Source of the DNA: Branchiostoma lanceolatum
Taxonomy: Eukaryota; Chordata; Leptocardii; Amphioxiformes; Branchiostomatidae
Direction: 5' to 3'
Length of the DNA stretch: 64,000 nucleotides
Assembly: GCF_035083965.1 (NCBI RefSeq)
Contig: NC_089735.1
Span: 6,722,001 to 6,786,000 of the forward strand
Under the pieces are notes generated by a model. That model had not been told where the DNA came from and made no database searches. It saw only the letters and a list, made by a program, of their open reading frames with translations. A program made the translations under genes and the position numbers. How positions within the stretch are numbered: the stretch's first letter is position 1; each line of letters begins with the position of its first letter. Positions 11,901-22,564 of this stretch are shown here, in pieces.

Positions 11901-12967
11901 TTTTACCTAACATAAATTGGCAGTTCATGAAAGACATACATGTACATTACATAATGTTACACTCTGTATGTAATTAAAGGGTGGAGTTGGAATTTCTGAT
12001 TCTCAGTCCAGAAAACAAACACAATTGAAGTAAATTGGACATAACTGACTTAAGCATTTTAAACTACAAGGACATCTGATTTGTCCTCCAAAAACAAATG
12101 ACCTTCTCTCGTACCTGTAAGAACCCCATGACAGTTTCACAACTATGACTTTCACTTTCCATTACTCCCATCAAAACTCCTGAGGGACTATCAAGTATTT
12201 CTAGGAATGCACATACTTCTATCCTCTTTCCTGAACACGAAAGGATTTTAGTTTAAACACTAAAACAGAGGAGATTTACCTTACACTTATTAAAATGCTT
12301 CCTCCTTTCAAATAGACGTCATATGTAAATAACCCTTTTTTTCCAAAACAATTGACGTGGCAAAGTCGACCTTTGGAGCGAGTGTTACTGTCGAGGTGTG
12401 ATTTACTGCTTACTAAAACGGACCGTGCACAAATCAACACACGTGTTGTACGTTAGATTCTACCGAGAGTACATAACAACAACATAGTGTTTATAAATTG
12501 AAACAATATATACGTAAAGACAACATTACAGGTAATACGTTTCCCCCCAAGGCTAGGTAACATAATGTTAGGGTGTGGCGGGATCAAAAGGCTACATAGC
12601 AGCCGACCTCGGGTTGGGCAGTAAGGTGAGTACACCAACTACGTGGACTGAAATATCGCTTTAAAGTCAATACTGAGAGGCGATCAAATGCTATATTTTC
12701 CTCTCTTTAACCTGCCTGCTAACTGTGACTAAGAATTTAAGGTGCACATGCATGTCCGTGTCATAATTTAGCGTTACTATAATACTAACGTTACCCATAC
12801 TTACTGAAGTAAATCCGATAGTCCAGGGTGTTGGGTGAACCTCTCTCGATGGTTTGGTAAGCCATGGTCCCAAGAAGCCGAGACGACAAGCAGAGAGCAG
12901 GGAACTTGAGGGATTTTGAAGGGACCAACAAGTTTAGCAGCACACGCGAGCCACAGCAAGGCAGCAT
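5955..12967 (-). CDS. PPA1/PPA2-like: soluble inorganic pyrophosphatase, 12 coding exons, possible dual cytosolic/mitochondrial start
   Basis: Hydrolyses pyrophosphate to phosphate, using divalent metal ions; this pulls biosynthetic reactions forward. Exons, in transcript order: 12865-12805, 10879-10821, 9941-9885, 9571-9452, 8704-8618, 8427-8364, 8077-8015, 7604-7564, 7333-7247, 6857-6769, 6253-6141 and 6001-5955 (TAA). They have GT-AG borders, agree in phase and total 888 bases (295 residues), close to the animal family length. Family blocks are plain: [31 protein letters not shown], the metal-binding signature DNDPID at residues 116-121, and KMPDGKPPN near the C-terminal third. The conserved-looking start MAYQTIERG is at 12865. 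A second ATG at 12967 is in frame and adds 34 residues with Arg, Lys, Ser and Leu but no acidic residue, like a mitochondrial presequence. The C-terminal Ala/Glu/Ser-rich insert (exon 6253-6141) is lineage-specific or fast evolving. Confidence 0.93.
6480..6690 (-). mobile_element. tRNA-derived SINE, minus orientation, in pyrophosphatase intron
   Basis: Read on the minus strand, TGTAGCTCAACTGGTAGCAG resembles an RNA polymerase III box A and GGTTCAATCC, some 60 bases on, resembles box B; a non-tRNA body rich in GGGGGCTGTAAAATGGG follows. The long gap between boxes and mismatches to any functional tRNA argue for a SINE, not a tRNA gene. Confidence 0.55.
6972..7070. repeat. 29 bp tandem repeat, about three copies
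   Basis: The unit ATGTTTCTATTGACACACC with a short CTATCACAA spacer recurs with a 29-base period inside a pyrophosphatase intron, then decays into GTGTTTCC. No function is apparent. Confidence 0.8.
7103..7131. repeat. CATT microsatellite
   Basis: A run of CATT units with one interruption, in a pyrophosphatase intron. Confidence 0.85.
7664..7870 (+). mobile_element. tRNA-derived SINE, plus orientation
   Basis: GATGGCCGAGTGGCTATGC matches a pol III box A and GGTTCGATTCC a box B, about 40 bases apart, followed by an unrelated tail (TGTGTCCTTGGGAGAGGCAC and CACCCAGGTGTAGAAATAGG). The tRNA-like head cannot fold into a complete cloverleaf with a standard acceptor stem as far as can be judged by eye. 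It lies between pyrophosphatase exons, on the opposite strand. Confidence 0.75.
8762..8953. repeat. 92 bp direct duplication
   Basis: AGTGCTTGCTACAG starts at 8762 and again at 8854, and AGTGCTGTGTG begins a third, broken copy at 8946. The two full units differ at only a few positions, so the duplication is recent. It lies in a pyrophosphatase intron just upstream of the exon at 8704-8618. Confidence 0.85.
10120..10290 (-). mobile_element. tRNA-derived SINE, minus orientation
   Basis: On the minus strand GTCGTCCAGTGGTCAGTGAC looks like a box A region, and GGGAGTTTGAATTCTGGG, some 40 bases later, a degenerate box B, followed by a body (TGCTGTCGCTCACCC). The order and spacing are those of a SINE head. 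It lies in a pyrophosphatase intron. Confidence 0.55.
10710..10734. repeat. tiny hairpin, CAATGAGGTTT variant
   Basis: Perfect 11 bp arms CAATGAGGTTT / AAACCTCATTG around a 3-base loop; same length and plan as the hairpin at 5375 with a compensated G-to-T/C-to-A change in each arm. The flanks (ATGTAG and GTACTAG) only partly match. Confidence 0.75.
11190..11450. mobile_element. short inverted-repeat element with CTGGNNNCCAGACC termini
   Basis: AGACTGGGTGCCAGACC at the left is answered by GGTCTGGTATCCAGGCTAG at the right, giving imperfect terminal inverted repeats of about 25 bases around a GC-rich interior (many GCGCG words), unlike the AT-rich intron around it. The same terminus, GTCTGGCATCCAGGCTAG, recurs at about 30040-30057, which supports a dispersed family. 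Confidence 0.5.
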
Positions 12968-13584
12968 GGACGCCACAGACCACGGCTAGGGGTGAAAGGT
13001 CGAGAGGGGAGATCCGTTTCACATCCGGGGGCCGCTCGCGTCGTCACGTAGGGAGATCCATTTCACATTCATAGGGGGGGCTGCATGCAACTTGTCCGTA
13101 TCGGCGGAGGCAAGCTATTTTGCTCTACCGTAATTCGTAGGGAAAGCTTATCTATCGCCGTAATATCAATGACTCTTAGCGAGATGAACACATTTTTGCG
13201 TGATTGACTTCCTGAATTCAGCGTGATGCGTAGCCGGTCCGATATGCAGCACCTTATGCAGCACCTCAATAATTCATTAAGAATTTTTCTTTAACTCATA
13301 GAAATTCTGTCTAATAAAATGACATTTACTTCAGATTTAGAAAACCAACGAATCTTCTTATTCTAAAACCCGAACCGCACTGTGTTTTATCGCCTCCTTG
13401 GTTTTGCCCAAACTACTAGTAGCTGCCTCAGGGGTCACGTGACACCACACGATAGCGAATAGTACGTAGAGTAGCACTTCTTAGGCGAGCAGGTATGAAT
13501 GGGAAATTTAACCTTATATTCACTTTCGGTGACTTTTATGATCCTCAGTTTGAAAAATGTGGTGACAGAGAAACTCATTTAAAA

Positions 13585-14217
13585 GGGTATGCCTAAACAC
13601 GACCACCGCAAACGACCGCAAACCACCGCAAACGGGTCTAATATGTAGTGTACATGGGCAGGGACCGTATGTCACACACTAAATACATTGTATATGTTGA
13701 AAATATGTATAAATAATAATAAAATACTAAGCAAATCTTAAGTGTCAACCAGTTAAATCAAGTTATTCCGCTCATATCAAGATCGGAAGAATTTTTGGCC
13801 GGATCGTAATTGTATTTGAAGCTGAAAACACTCTGTGTACAAGTCTTTATAATGATACAATTACATTATACTATAATCTATTACCAACAATATCCACTTT
13901 TTATCGATAATTATCGCCTCGTTGTCTGTCAAGCTAGAGAAAAGGTACCAAAGAGTTCTCCACTAGTGAAGAACCCGAACACCGACGATCCAATATGGCG
14001 GCCAAAAATTCTTCCTATCTTGATATGAGCGGAATAACTTGATTAAACTGGTCAACACTAAATTTGCTTCATATTTTTTATTCATTATTGCATATACAAT
14101 GTATTCAGTGCGTGACATAAGGTCCCTGCCCATGTACACTGCATATTAGACCCGTTTGCGGTGGTTTGCGGTGGTTTGCGGTGGTTTGCGGTGGTTTGTG
14201 GTGTTTAGGCATACCGC
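13585..14217. mobile_element. 633 bp inverted-repeat transposon with 8 bp target duplication (hAT-type)
   Basis: ATTTAAAA stands immediately outside both ends (13577-13584 and 14218-14225), a perfect 8 bp direct repeat, as hAT superfamily insertions make. The termini are inverted (GGTATGCCTAAACAC / GTGTTTAGGCATACC), and the arms extend roughly 200 bases inward, including CTCATATCAAGAT with its partner at the far side. Next to each end the motif ACCACCGCAA or its complement is tandemly iterated, 3 to 5 times, in a way suggestive of subterminal binding sites. No transposase frame is present. Confidence 0.85.
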
Positions 14218-14285
14218 ATTTAAAACACCTATTTACACCGGTACCGTTCGCTGTAAACGGTCGCGGAAACCACTGTTTGTTTACA

Positions 14286-14367
14286 CCAAAAATAGTTACT
14301 CAAGCAACTGGATAAAATTTTGAAACAGTCAGAAATTTTATCCAGTTGCTTGAGTAACTATTTTTGG
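14286..14367. mobile_element. 82 bp foldback element, shortened relative of the one at 60062
   Basis: Arms beginning CCAAAAATAGTTACTCAAGC are answered by their complement ending at 14367. The words ACTCAAGCAACTGGATAAAA and TTGAAACAGTCAGA are shared with the 157 bp foldback at 60062-60218, which keeps an additional inner arm; this copy has lost that part. Confidence 0.85.
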
Positions 14368-14612
14368 CGTTAGGTCAGTAGAAAGACATCGCCTATGCAA
14401 GTCTAATGAGTGGAAACAAAATACGCAAAAAGCGTTTTCGCGACAAGGTGATACTTTAATTTCTGGTTAAGACATACGCACAGCAATAGAATTTAATGGA
14501 TGACATAAGGACGTGCATTGATTCCTCCCTAATTTCGAAAAACAAAAGTTCAGGAAACGTTGTTCCCCACCAGAGATAGTCAACCACGGAAAGGGCAATG
14601 TCTTGTTAGAAG

Positions 14613-14643
14613 CAAGGAGGTTATAGGCTATATAACCTCCTTG
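14613..14643. repeat. tiny hairpin of the CAAGGAGGTTA family with flanking 7 bp direct repeats
   Basis: Perfect 13 bp arms CAAGGAGGTTATA / TATAACCTCCTTG around a 5-base loop. TTAGAAG stands immediately on both sides, again a perfect 7 bp direct repeat. Confidence 0.8.
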
Positions 14644-16639
14644 TTAGAAGGAATGGCATTCAAGGAATATTACTAGTTTGTATAAATCTGATTCTGATTT
14701 TGGCTTAGACTTTTCTGCTACATGTATTGGCAAGATAGCTTCTCAAGTTCTAAAATCGCTGACTATGAATCTATTTCCTCTTTGGCTAGTCGCATTGCGT
14801 ACTGACATACATGTACGACTAGACTACGTGTATACATGTGCACGTACATGTGTTGCCGGCAGGCGTACATACGTCTGTGTTCCATTTCTACCATCGAGGT
14901 CACATAGCATAATTGTAAGTTCGTCTGGACATTTCCATAGATTCACACTCTAAATTCAATTGGCGTTTACTGCCTCCGGTTATGATTCAATCAATATGGA
15001 AAATGAAAACTACAAGTAATAATAATTATTTATGCTTCCAGCATGCTCAGACGAGCGTATCTTTGATATCATATATGTGACAACTACTATAATTATAAGT
15101 CAAATAATCAATTTGACAATAGCTTATGATCTACATGTTCAGCATTCTCAAACAGGTGCCCTATGACGACACTTCAACTTGACCTATATCTTAAATACTG
15201 CTGAATAAGGCCACAGCAAGTGAATGTTATGGATAACATCAGCGCGGGCATTGATTTTCGCCTAATTTTGAAATAAAAAACAATATATTTTTTACCCTTC
15301 GCCAATGGTCAACATACTGAAAATGGGACAGTATTTCGTAAACGCCTATCAGTTCTATCGCAAAAGATCGCAAAAACGTCATCGACACAAAAAGGCATTT
15401 GTACGGAAACCTTGTCTCTGCGTCCTTCCTCTACTCTTGATTTGCTATACAAAACCGGATCTATAATGACTTAATGTTGGCACCAGTGTTACTTAATCTT
15501 TTATTGAATACAAGAATAGAAGACTTCAATTTTTCTTCCATGCTTTGTGGTATTCAAGTTTTAAAATGTAGGCATCTTGTTTTTGTGGCCCACCTTGTTT
15601 TTTTTTTTCGCACACGCGCACTAAATTCCAGTCTGCAGAGGATGTCATCCATAAAATTTACATGCTGTGGCCTGAGTGGTTTTGTTTATATTTCTTTATC
15701 AATTGATTCATGAATAACTTAGATTTTTTTAAGTAGCTTTCTATTCAGCATTGCTTTTCAGAGAGGCCCATGAGTCATTTAACGCTAACATTATACATGT
15801 AGAACATGAAAGAAGTTATCATAAAACGTTACCTTACCTTAGCACCTTCGCTCCTCCCGTGCCTTTGAGACATATCGGACCGTCCTTTTCCACCTGTCGC
15901 GGTGTTGTGCGTCTACTCATATACACACCTTAACATAACATTGAATCTATATCACCATCTGAAATCGTTGCGCCTGCTCAATTCAGAAAGTCAACGTCTC
16001 GCGCCACTTCAGAATTCCCTTCATTCTTCATTGTCCAGAGCACGAATGCCGTCGTTGCTAATTTTGAAACATTCTGAGCCTTTTTTGAACGCGTCCGAAG
16101 TGTTGAATGTTTTTCAACGCGTCATATGAAGCCCTTTTTGCAATAATGAATTATTAGGCAAAAGTGAATCAGGACCTACCCATAAATTCCGATGCGGGCC
16201 AAATCCAAGCAGACAGCAGTTTTGATATGATTAGATCGTCCATGCACAGTAATCTTATCGGGTTTGAAAGCGGACTTCTTGGGCCCAAAACTACACATGT
16301 GCTTTTTTGTAGCATTTCGACCAAAAAATTGCAATCAGAGTCTTTTATAATTAGTGACATGCGTCTTCTGTGGTATCCGGGTCGTTGCGAGAACGTCCAG
16401 TGTCCATCAGCTCTCCTTCAGACAACACTGAATGTCCGTCTGTCTGACATTGAAGCTGTCCATCGGGCGACTTGCACAGGGCATGAGACGCACGAGCACT
16501 GTGCTAGCTTACATCGGCTTGTTGCGAAGCACTCTTGTACAGCTGGATTCCGATTGCGCGTGGAATCTCGTTTCCTTTGTGCATTCCATAAGGACTTTTC
16601 CCGTCATTTGTCGAATATTTTCCCGCTACGTCATCTTCA

Positions 16640-17640
16640 TATATGGCTGCATCTGTGGTCCTGGTGTTCATCACAGGTTACTGCATATGTCTTGAGCTGT
16701 GGCCCTGGGTCTTCATCATGGGTCATTGCATATGGCTAAATCTGTGGTCCTGGGTCTTCATCATAGGTTAAGCTGTGGCCCTGGGTCTTCATCATGGGTC
16801 ACTGCATGCGGCTGAAGCTGCGGTCCTGGGTCTTCATCATGGGTCACTGCATATGGCTGAAGCTGTGGCCCTGGGTCTTCATCATAGGTCACTGCATATG
16901 GCTTAAGCTGTGGCCCTGGGTCTTCATCATGGGTCACTGCATACGGCTGAAGCTGCGGTCCTGGGTCTTCATCATAGGTTACTGAATATGGCTTAAGCTG
17001 TGGCCCTGGGTCTTCATCATGGGTCACTGCATGCGGCTGAAGCTGCGGTCCTGGGTGTTCATCATAGGTTACGGCATATGGCTTAAGCTGTGGCCCTGGG
17101 TCTTCATCATGGGTCATTGCATATGGCTAAATCTGTGGTCCTGGGTCTTCATCATAGGTTAAGCTGTGGCCCTGGGTCTTCATCATGGGTCACTGCATGC
17201 GGCTGAAGCTGCGGTCCTGGGTCTTCATCATGGGTCACTGCATATGGCTGAAGCTGTGGCCCTGGGTCTTCATCATAGGTCACTGCATATGGCTTAAGCT
17301 GTGGCCCTGGGTCTTCATCGTGGGTCACTGCATATGGCTGAAGCTGTGGCCCTGGGTCTTCATCATAGGTCACTGCATATGGCTTAAGCTGTGGCCCTGG
17401 GTCTTCATCATGGGTCACTGCATACGGCTGAAGCTGCGGTCCTGGGTCTTCATCATAGGTTACTGAATATGGCTTAAGGTGTGGCCCTGGGTCTTCATCA
17501 TGGGTCACTGCATGCGGCTGAAGCTGCGGTCCTGGGTGTTCATCATAGGTTACGGCATATGGCTTAAGCTGTGGCCCTGGGTCCTCATCATAGGTCACTG
17601 CATATGGTTGAATATTTGACTTTGAATCATCGTCATAGGC
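16640..17640. repeat. 39 bp coding minisatellite, including a duplicated 3' end
   Basis: A 39-base unit (13 codons on the minus strand) is repeated about 25 times. The part from 17152 up is translated as the tail of the LRR gene. The part 16761-17151 is a copy, shifted by about 391 bases, of the last ten units including the same short deletion (CAGCTT joined directly to AACC) that causes the frame shift and TGA. The copies differ at very few sites, so the duplication is recent or is homogenised by unequal exchange. Confidence 0.85.
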
Positions 17641-20553
17641 CACTGCATATGGTTTTATATTGTCAGATCCAGGGTCTTCACCATAGGCCACTGCATATGG
17701 CTGAATGCCGGTAGTGTTGTCTTCTGGGATCTTGTCTCGAGCAGGGTTGGATCGTCCGCCTGTGGCTGAATTTTCGTCCGATCCTTGTAGTTCATCCGGG
17801 GAAGCATAGGCCACAGCGTACGGCTCGATGTTAGCGGCCCCTGTTTCAATGGATGTAACTTCTGCATTTCTTCCCGTTGGTGCGCCGTGATGTGGCAAAT
17901 CTGCGCCACGACGGAGTTTGAGGATGAAAATGACAGTCACTGTTACCAACATGAGGAGGAGGGGCACAACACCAGCGCTGACCATGGCAGTGACATAGGT
18001 GATGTTGACATCCTCGTTGATGAATGGATCTCCCAGAAGAGCAATGACACGGTCCATCTGTGTCGTATGCTCAGAGACTGGCATGACGTGCGGCATTTCT
18101 GTATAACCCTCAGTGAGGATGGTCTCGTTGTACGTGTGGGTGGAGAGGATTTGAAGACCTGTTGATGACATCCTCCTTGTAGTTGTCGCCAAAGATTTTT
18201 CGCTGAATGTTTTGGACTCGATCCCTTGTTGTGGCTTCTCCGTGTTGGTTTGGCAGAGATCTTTTCTCATGGCAGTTAGGTGAGTTCCAGAGAGCTTAGG
18301 AGGAGATGCACACAGCAGAGCGCCGGGTTCAGAAATGTGCGGCAGGTACGGTAGACTGCAGATGAACCATGTTAGACTTTTGTCACATCGCAGCTTGTTG
18401 TGTAGTATCTGAAGACCAAAGGGCTTGTTTCGACGCATACGCACGACATCGCTGTCGATCGTAGTGATGTGATTCATTTGCAGGTCTGCCTGCCACAAAG
18501 ATCTAGGCTGCAGAAGTGCGGTAACTGGTACGGCAGTTAGGTGGTTTTGAGACAACCGCAAGTGTATCAGCAGGGGTAGGCCACGGAATGCTTGTCGGGA
18601 TATGACGGAAATCGCGTTCTTCTCGAGGAGCAAAACAGTTAGTTTCTCAAGCCCGAGGAAAGTATCCGGTTCTAAGGGAAGATAAAGAAGGGTTCATGAC
18701 TGATGAGAGATGTTGCTTCTTATGTAGGTGGTGTGAATCTTATACAATTAATGATACAGGGAAACTGACGTACAGTGGAAGTTTTGGATACTACTAGTAT
18801 GAAGGAGAGTTGATTTGAAGCCATAAATATATGAAGCCAAAATTGGAGGCTGCATGGGGAGTGCTCAAACTTTGACTTCTTTCTTATGGTTATCCGGTTC
18901 CCTCCAGACCATACAGATACAGTAGATTCCGCTTAACTGCACACCCCATTTGCCAGCGTATATGTGCAATTATCCGGCTGGTGCAATTATGCGAAATTGC
19001 CCAGCTGGACCGGTAGTACACTGTATCATACAGGAGGTGAATAGTTTATAAACCTCGATGTGCTGCATGAACTTGTAAGTACGCATTTATATGTTAGAAA
19101 GCTTTCGTTATACAGGTACAGTGCGGTAAGACCGTAGATTCCACCTCTTGTTATCGCCACGTTTATGTATTAAAACAGTAAATTTCAAATTCTCAGGAAA
19201 GACATCTCAGGACACAGTGAGTGAAATCAGTATGTGAATATAGCGCTGCCGCGAACCCAAAACCGCCGACAACACCCAATGTCATCCTTTTAACGCGAAA
19301 TCAAATCCCCGCGAATTTAAATACATTCACAGTAATAAGACAGTGTACAGGCAGAGACCAATCTTTTTGGAGTACAGCAGTCTGCCAAAACGCAATACCG
19401 CCTTTGGCAGGCGTGCGTCTCTTAATGGTGACGACACGCCCCGTGACCCGCCCAGGACCTCCAATACGATCGCTATCAATGTGATTGTCAATGGAGACCA
19501 CCTTCCTTTGTAAGTGAAAACAATTTTAGACATATTGGCGGTATTGTGCCTATACGTAGGCACTTATCGGCTCATTTGTACCGCGTTTGCCGATTTTTAG
19601 CGCACCTTTTTAGCTAACTTGTCGAGGATTTTTGAAACATTTTGGTGCAGTTATCCGGAATTGGTGACAATGCGCCGTGCAGATATGCGGAGTCACTAAC
19701 AATGCAGTGAATGGGAACCGGTTTGGGATTTTGGGATTCGGTGCAGTTAGATGGAATGTGCATTTATCCGAGGTGCAATTAAGTGGCTTCTACTGTACTT
19801 ACCACGACGTCGACATTTCATTTTATGTTGAATACAAACAACAAATAAAAAAATGTAATATCAATAACTTTTGCCATGTCTTGATACCCCGTGTACAGAA
19901 ACGAGCACTCAAAATCCTTTGCTATGATTTGTACTTTAAAATTCCCTTCTTGCTATAACATTACCCGTTAGCTATTAAGGAATCTTTGAAAAATCATTGT
20001 GGCCTAACCATGATTTGGCGAAGTTTACTCTAATAGTATTTGGCTAAAAGGCATTGATTTCATAATTACTGAGATGTACTAGGCATTTATAGTAGGTTAT
20101 AAACACTGCAAAATGGAACGTCTTTCTGATCTTACCTAGGCTGGAGATGCGGTTGTCAACAAGGTAGAGGTTAATTAACAATGGTAGGCCTCGGAAAGTA
20201 CCTGGCTGTATTGCGGAAACGTTCGACTTTCGGATACTCAAATGCTCAAGACGCACGATTCGAAGGTTCTGAAAAGATTGTTCACGGAGCGTCGATGAAG
20301 AGAGATGCTCGATTATGACTGATTTAGTGTCTCTTGTAAAGTCGGTTGGTATAGAGTCAAGACATATAGGAAATACATAGGTTCCTCCATGTCCAACCCA
20401 GCTACACGGAGAACTCTCGCCATTTGGATCGGGGCAGCGACAAGAAGACACCACTTTACTGAAACAGTTGTCTGGGCATTGGGCAGCTCCGAGTACGAAA
20501 AGTAGCCGACAGGAGACAAGAAGGAACAAAAACCGCGCCTTCCTTCGCTCCAT
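17152..20553 (-). CDS. LRR type-I transmembrane protein with tandem tyrosine-rich cytoplasmic repeats
   Basis: Two exons, 20553-20136 and 18671-17152, join in phase to 645 residues. The start has a basic-hydrophobic signal peptide (residues 1-24), then a cysteine-rich cap (CPDNCFSK), several leucine-rich repeats (residues about 80-230; FRGLPLLINLYLVDNRISSL and a sister copy in exon 2), a C-terminal LRR cap with four Cys (about 231-279), a Thr/Ser-rich stalk, one transmembrane helix (about 370-392) followed by LRRG as a stop-transfer, and a cytoplasmic tail. The tail holds 13 copies of a unit like PYAVTYDEDPGPQ with Tyr replaced by His in several copies. Extracellular ligand binding is inferred from the LRR architecture; the paired Tyr in acidic context could be phosphorylated SH2 docking sites, but they do not fit the ITIM consensus. 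No orthologue can be named. Confidence 0.85.
18920..19795. mobile_element. pogo/Tigger-like (Tc1-mariner) non-autonomous element in LRR intron 1
   Basis: CAGTAGATTCCGCTTAACTG at the left is answered by CAATTAAGTGGCTTCTACTG at the right, imperfect terminal repeats of about 25 bases, with the dinucleotide TA directly outside both ends. CAGTAG termini with a TA target are usual for pogo-type elements. Subterminal words such as GTGCAATTATCCGG and GCAGTTATCCGG recur inside both halves. No DDE-transposase frame is seen. Confidence 0.75.
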
Positions 20554-20875
20554 CTCGATTTACACTATGCTTCTGTGAATTTCATCTTGCGTCTACATGT
20601 CATGATGAGATGCATGAAATTTGACTCCCTGTTTCATTTCCCATCGGGGATACATTGATGCATGTGATGTGATAAATAAGTCTGTTGACCTGTTCTATAT
20701 AAATATATCTACTAATATCAACAAGACATGTGTTTTCGAACTTTGACACACTGTCTGATTTGTATGGTAATTTGCACTGGAATTGACGTATCTTGCGTGG
20801 GAGTGCACGTGCCTCCTCGTTACGTCTGTGAAACGGAGGTATTGTTATTTTCGGTGCCGTGACGTCTGTCTCTTT

Positions 20876-20893
20876 TTCTCTCTCTCTCTCTCT
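20876..20893. repeat. CT microsatellite
   Basis: About nine CT dinucleotides, followed by GTGTTTG. It lies upstream of the LRR gene. Confidence 0.85.
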
Positions 20894-21336
20894 GTGTTTG
20901 TGGACAGCATAACTTGAGAAGCTGTAGATGGATCCTTATGATATTTTTATAGGTGTGTAGTGGTCGTCAAAACGAAGGTTAGGTTCAATAATTGGCCCAC
21001 CAGCGGCTTTCTACGGTACTGCAGCCAAACCGGTTTTGATATTTCGAGTTCTGGACATGCTGTGGTCGTAGTTTTTGAGTGGCAGATAGCTCTTGTTGTT
21101 TGTGTTGGGAATGGATTTTAGATTTCATACAATTTGCCCTGTCTTAATACTATCAACCGGCCATTTTTCGCAATAGTAGTAGGAACGTAGATGTTTCTGG
21201 AGCAGTGCCTTCCTTTGAACCATCTTGTGGTAATCCAAACAGTGAACCTTATACTTGTGTTGCAATGGTGAATCTAACGAAGGACAATCTTCTGGTGAAA
21301 AAAATTTGGGAAATTTTGGGACTAGATACATGTACT

Positions 21337-21448
21337 TATTCTCCAAGCAGAGGCTTCGACCTAGAGGGGTAGTTTTGTCCGGGATTTTTTACGTAAAAAA
21401 TCCCGGACAAAACTACCCCTCTCGATCGAAACCTCTGCTTGGAGAATA
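21337..21448. mobile_element. 112 bp loopless foldback element with 9 bp flanking repeat
   Basis: Arms of 56 bases meet at a central ACGT with no loop; only about three positions mismatch. The outer ends are TATTCTCC and GGAGAATA. ACATGTACT stands directly outside both ends (21328-21336 and 21449-21457). A 9 bp target duplication is typical of Mutator-like elements, but ACATGTAC is itself a common word in this window, so part of the match could be fortuitous. Confidence 0.85.
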
Positions 21449-22564
21449 ACATGTACTAGACTAAATACTAGGCCATCCATACGCTTGCTCTTTGCATACT
21501 TTTTCATCATCTGTGTTTTGTTTTATCCTAGAATTTTCAGCGAGGCTTTGGCAGCTTCGGCAAAAATATACAAAATTTTCCGTCACAACACAGTTGAATT
21601 TCGTATGATACATCCATGACATGGAACTGCAGAGGCAGTATTGTCAAATTCTTCCAAGGTGACTAACTGAAGAACGGAACAACGGATTTCCATCATATTT
21701 AGTGTGTAGGTAGCTTAGACAGAGATGTACATAATGAAGTGCAAAGTATGCAAATTGGAGCCTTATTTATATGATTCAATGAGGAAAATCTACGTTTGCA
21801 GTGTTTTCCATTATAGGACTTAAATACATGTAAGATGTGTAGTTTATTGAGGTTGGAACATTAAAAGATATCAATTATAATTAATGCAAAAGTGCCATAA
21901 TTCTTCCAAGTGGTAAACAATTGGACTGTTAACATTGTGACCTGTGTAAGCCAGTTAAAGGTGTATATGGCCAGGCATAGATTATGTGGAAGTCATTTGC
22001 ATAATCAAGATATTTCATGGAGATATGAGGTCTCGGAACTCTTGTTGTGTCCTGTTCATAGCTGTCGAAAAAATAGCATGCAGCTGACTTTCATGCTAGA
22101 GGTTAGAATACATTAGTCATTATCGTCATTCATCCACGATTAGATGCTGCTTTAGATATTACTTGGTCTCACGTTAACAACTATGGTCACGTCTATGACA
22201 TGGACATATCGATTTAACAAGCAGGGGGTCTACATTCGTCGCACAATATTCTTGCACGATTTTCAGCGAGGCTGCGACAGGATCGAGCGTCGACAATGAT
22301 TTACGACATTTTTTCCGTCAGAGAAAAAGACAGCTGAGTTTTGTAGGACGCATCCACAACTGTCCCAATCTACTATCGTCAACCTGTCATACGACGAGTG
22401 CGACATGCGCAGTAGTCGTATCCGAAGGGCTGTGCCACCAGTTGGGACACGAGTGCGCTGTTGACGGTCGGGGACCAGTGAGCAATGTTGCTTGATGTCA
22501 ATGCATATTATTCACATACATGTTGACAGTACAGACTCAGCTATGCCGCATAAGACGTAATCAA

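Larger units (their letters stand above)
12968..17151. other. intergenic between pyrophosphatase and LRR gene
   Basis: The first hundred or so bases beyond 12967 are probably the pyrophosphatase promoter and 5' untranslated region; they are relatively GC-rich but show no TATA box that I trust. The remainder holds the elements at 13585-14217, 14286-14367 and 14613-14643 and, from about 16640, repeat DNA of the LRR gene's 3' end. A plus-strand frame of 191 codons at 16164-16739 has no recognisable domain and runs into the antisense of that repeat. Confidence 0.5.

Noticed and set aside
16164-16739. 191-codon open frame on the plus strand
   Set aside because: No ATG at its start, no domain, and its end is antisense to the LRR tail repeat, which is open in several frames because of its 39 bp periodicity.
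16794-17466. Plus-strand frames through the repeat (WVFIMGHCIWLKLWP-type)
   Set aside because: Antisense shadow of the coding minisatellite; the minus-strand frame continues from a proper LRR-TM protein.
19020-19060. A fifth CAAGGAGG-type hairpin (CAGGAGGTGAAT...ATAAACCTCGATG)
   Set aside because: The arms match poorly and it lies inside the pogo-like element; too degenerate to count.
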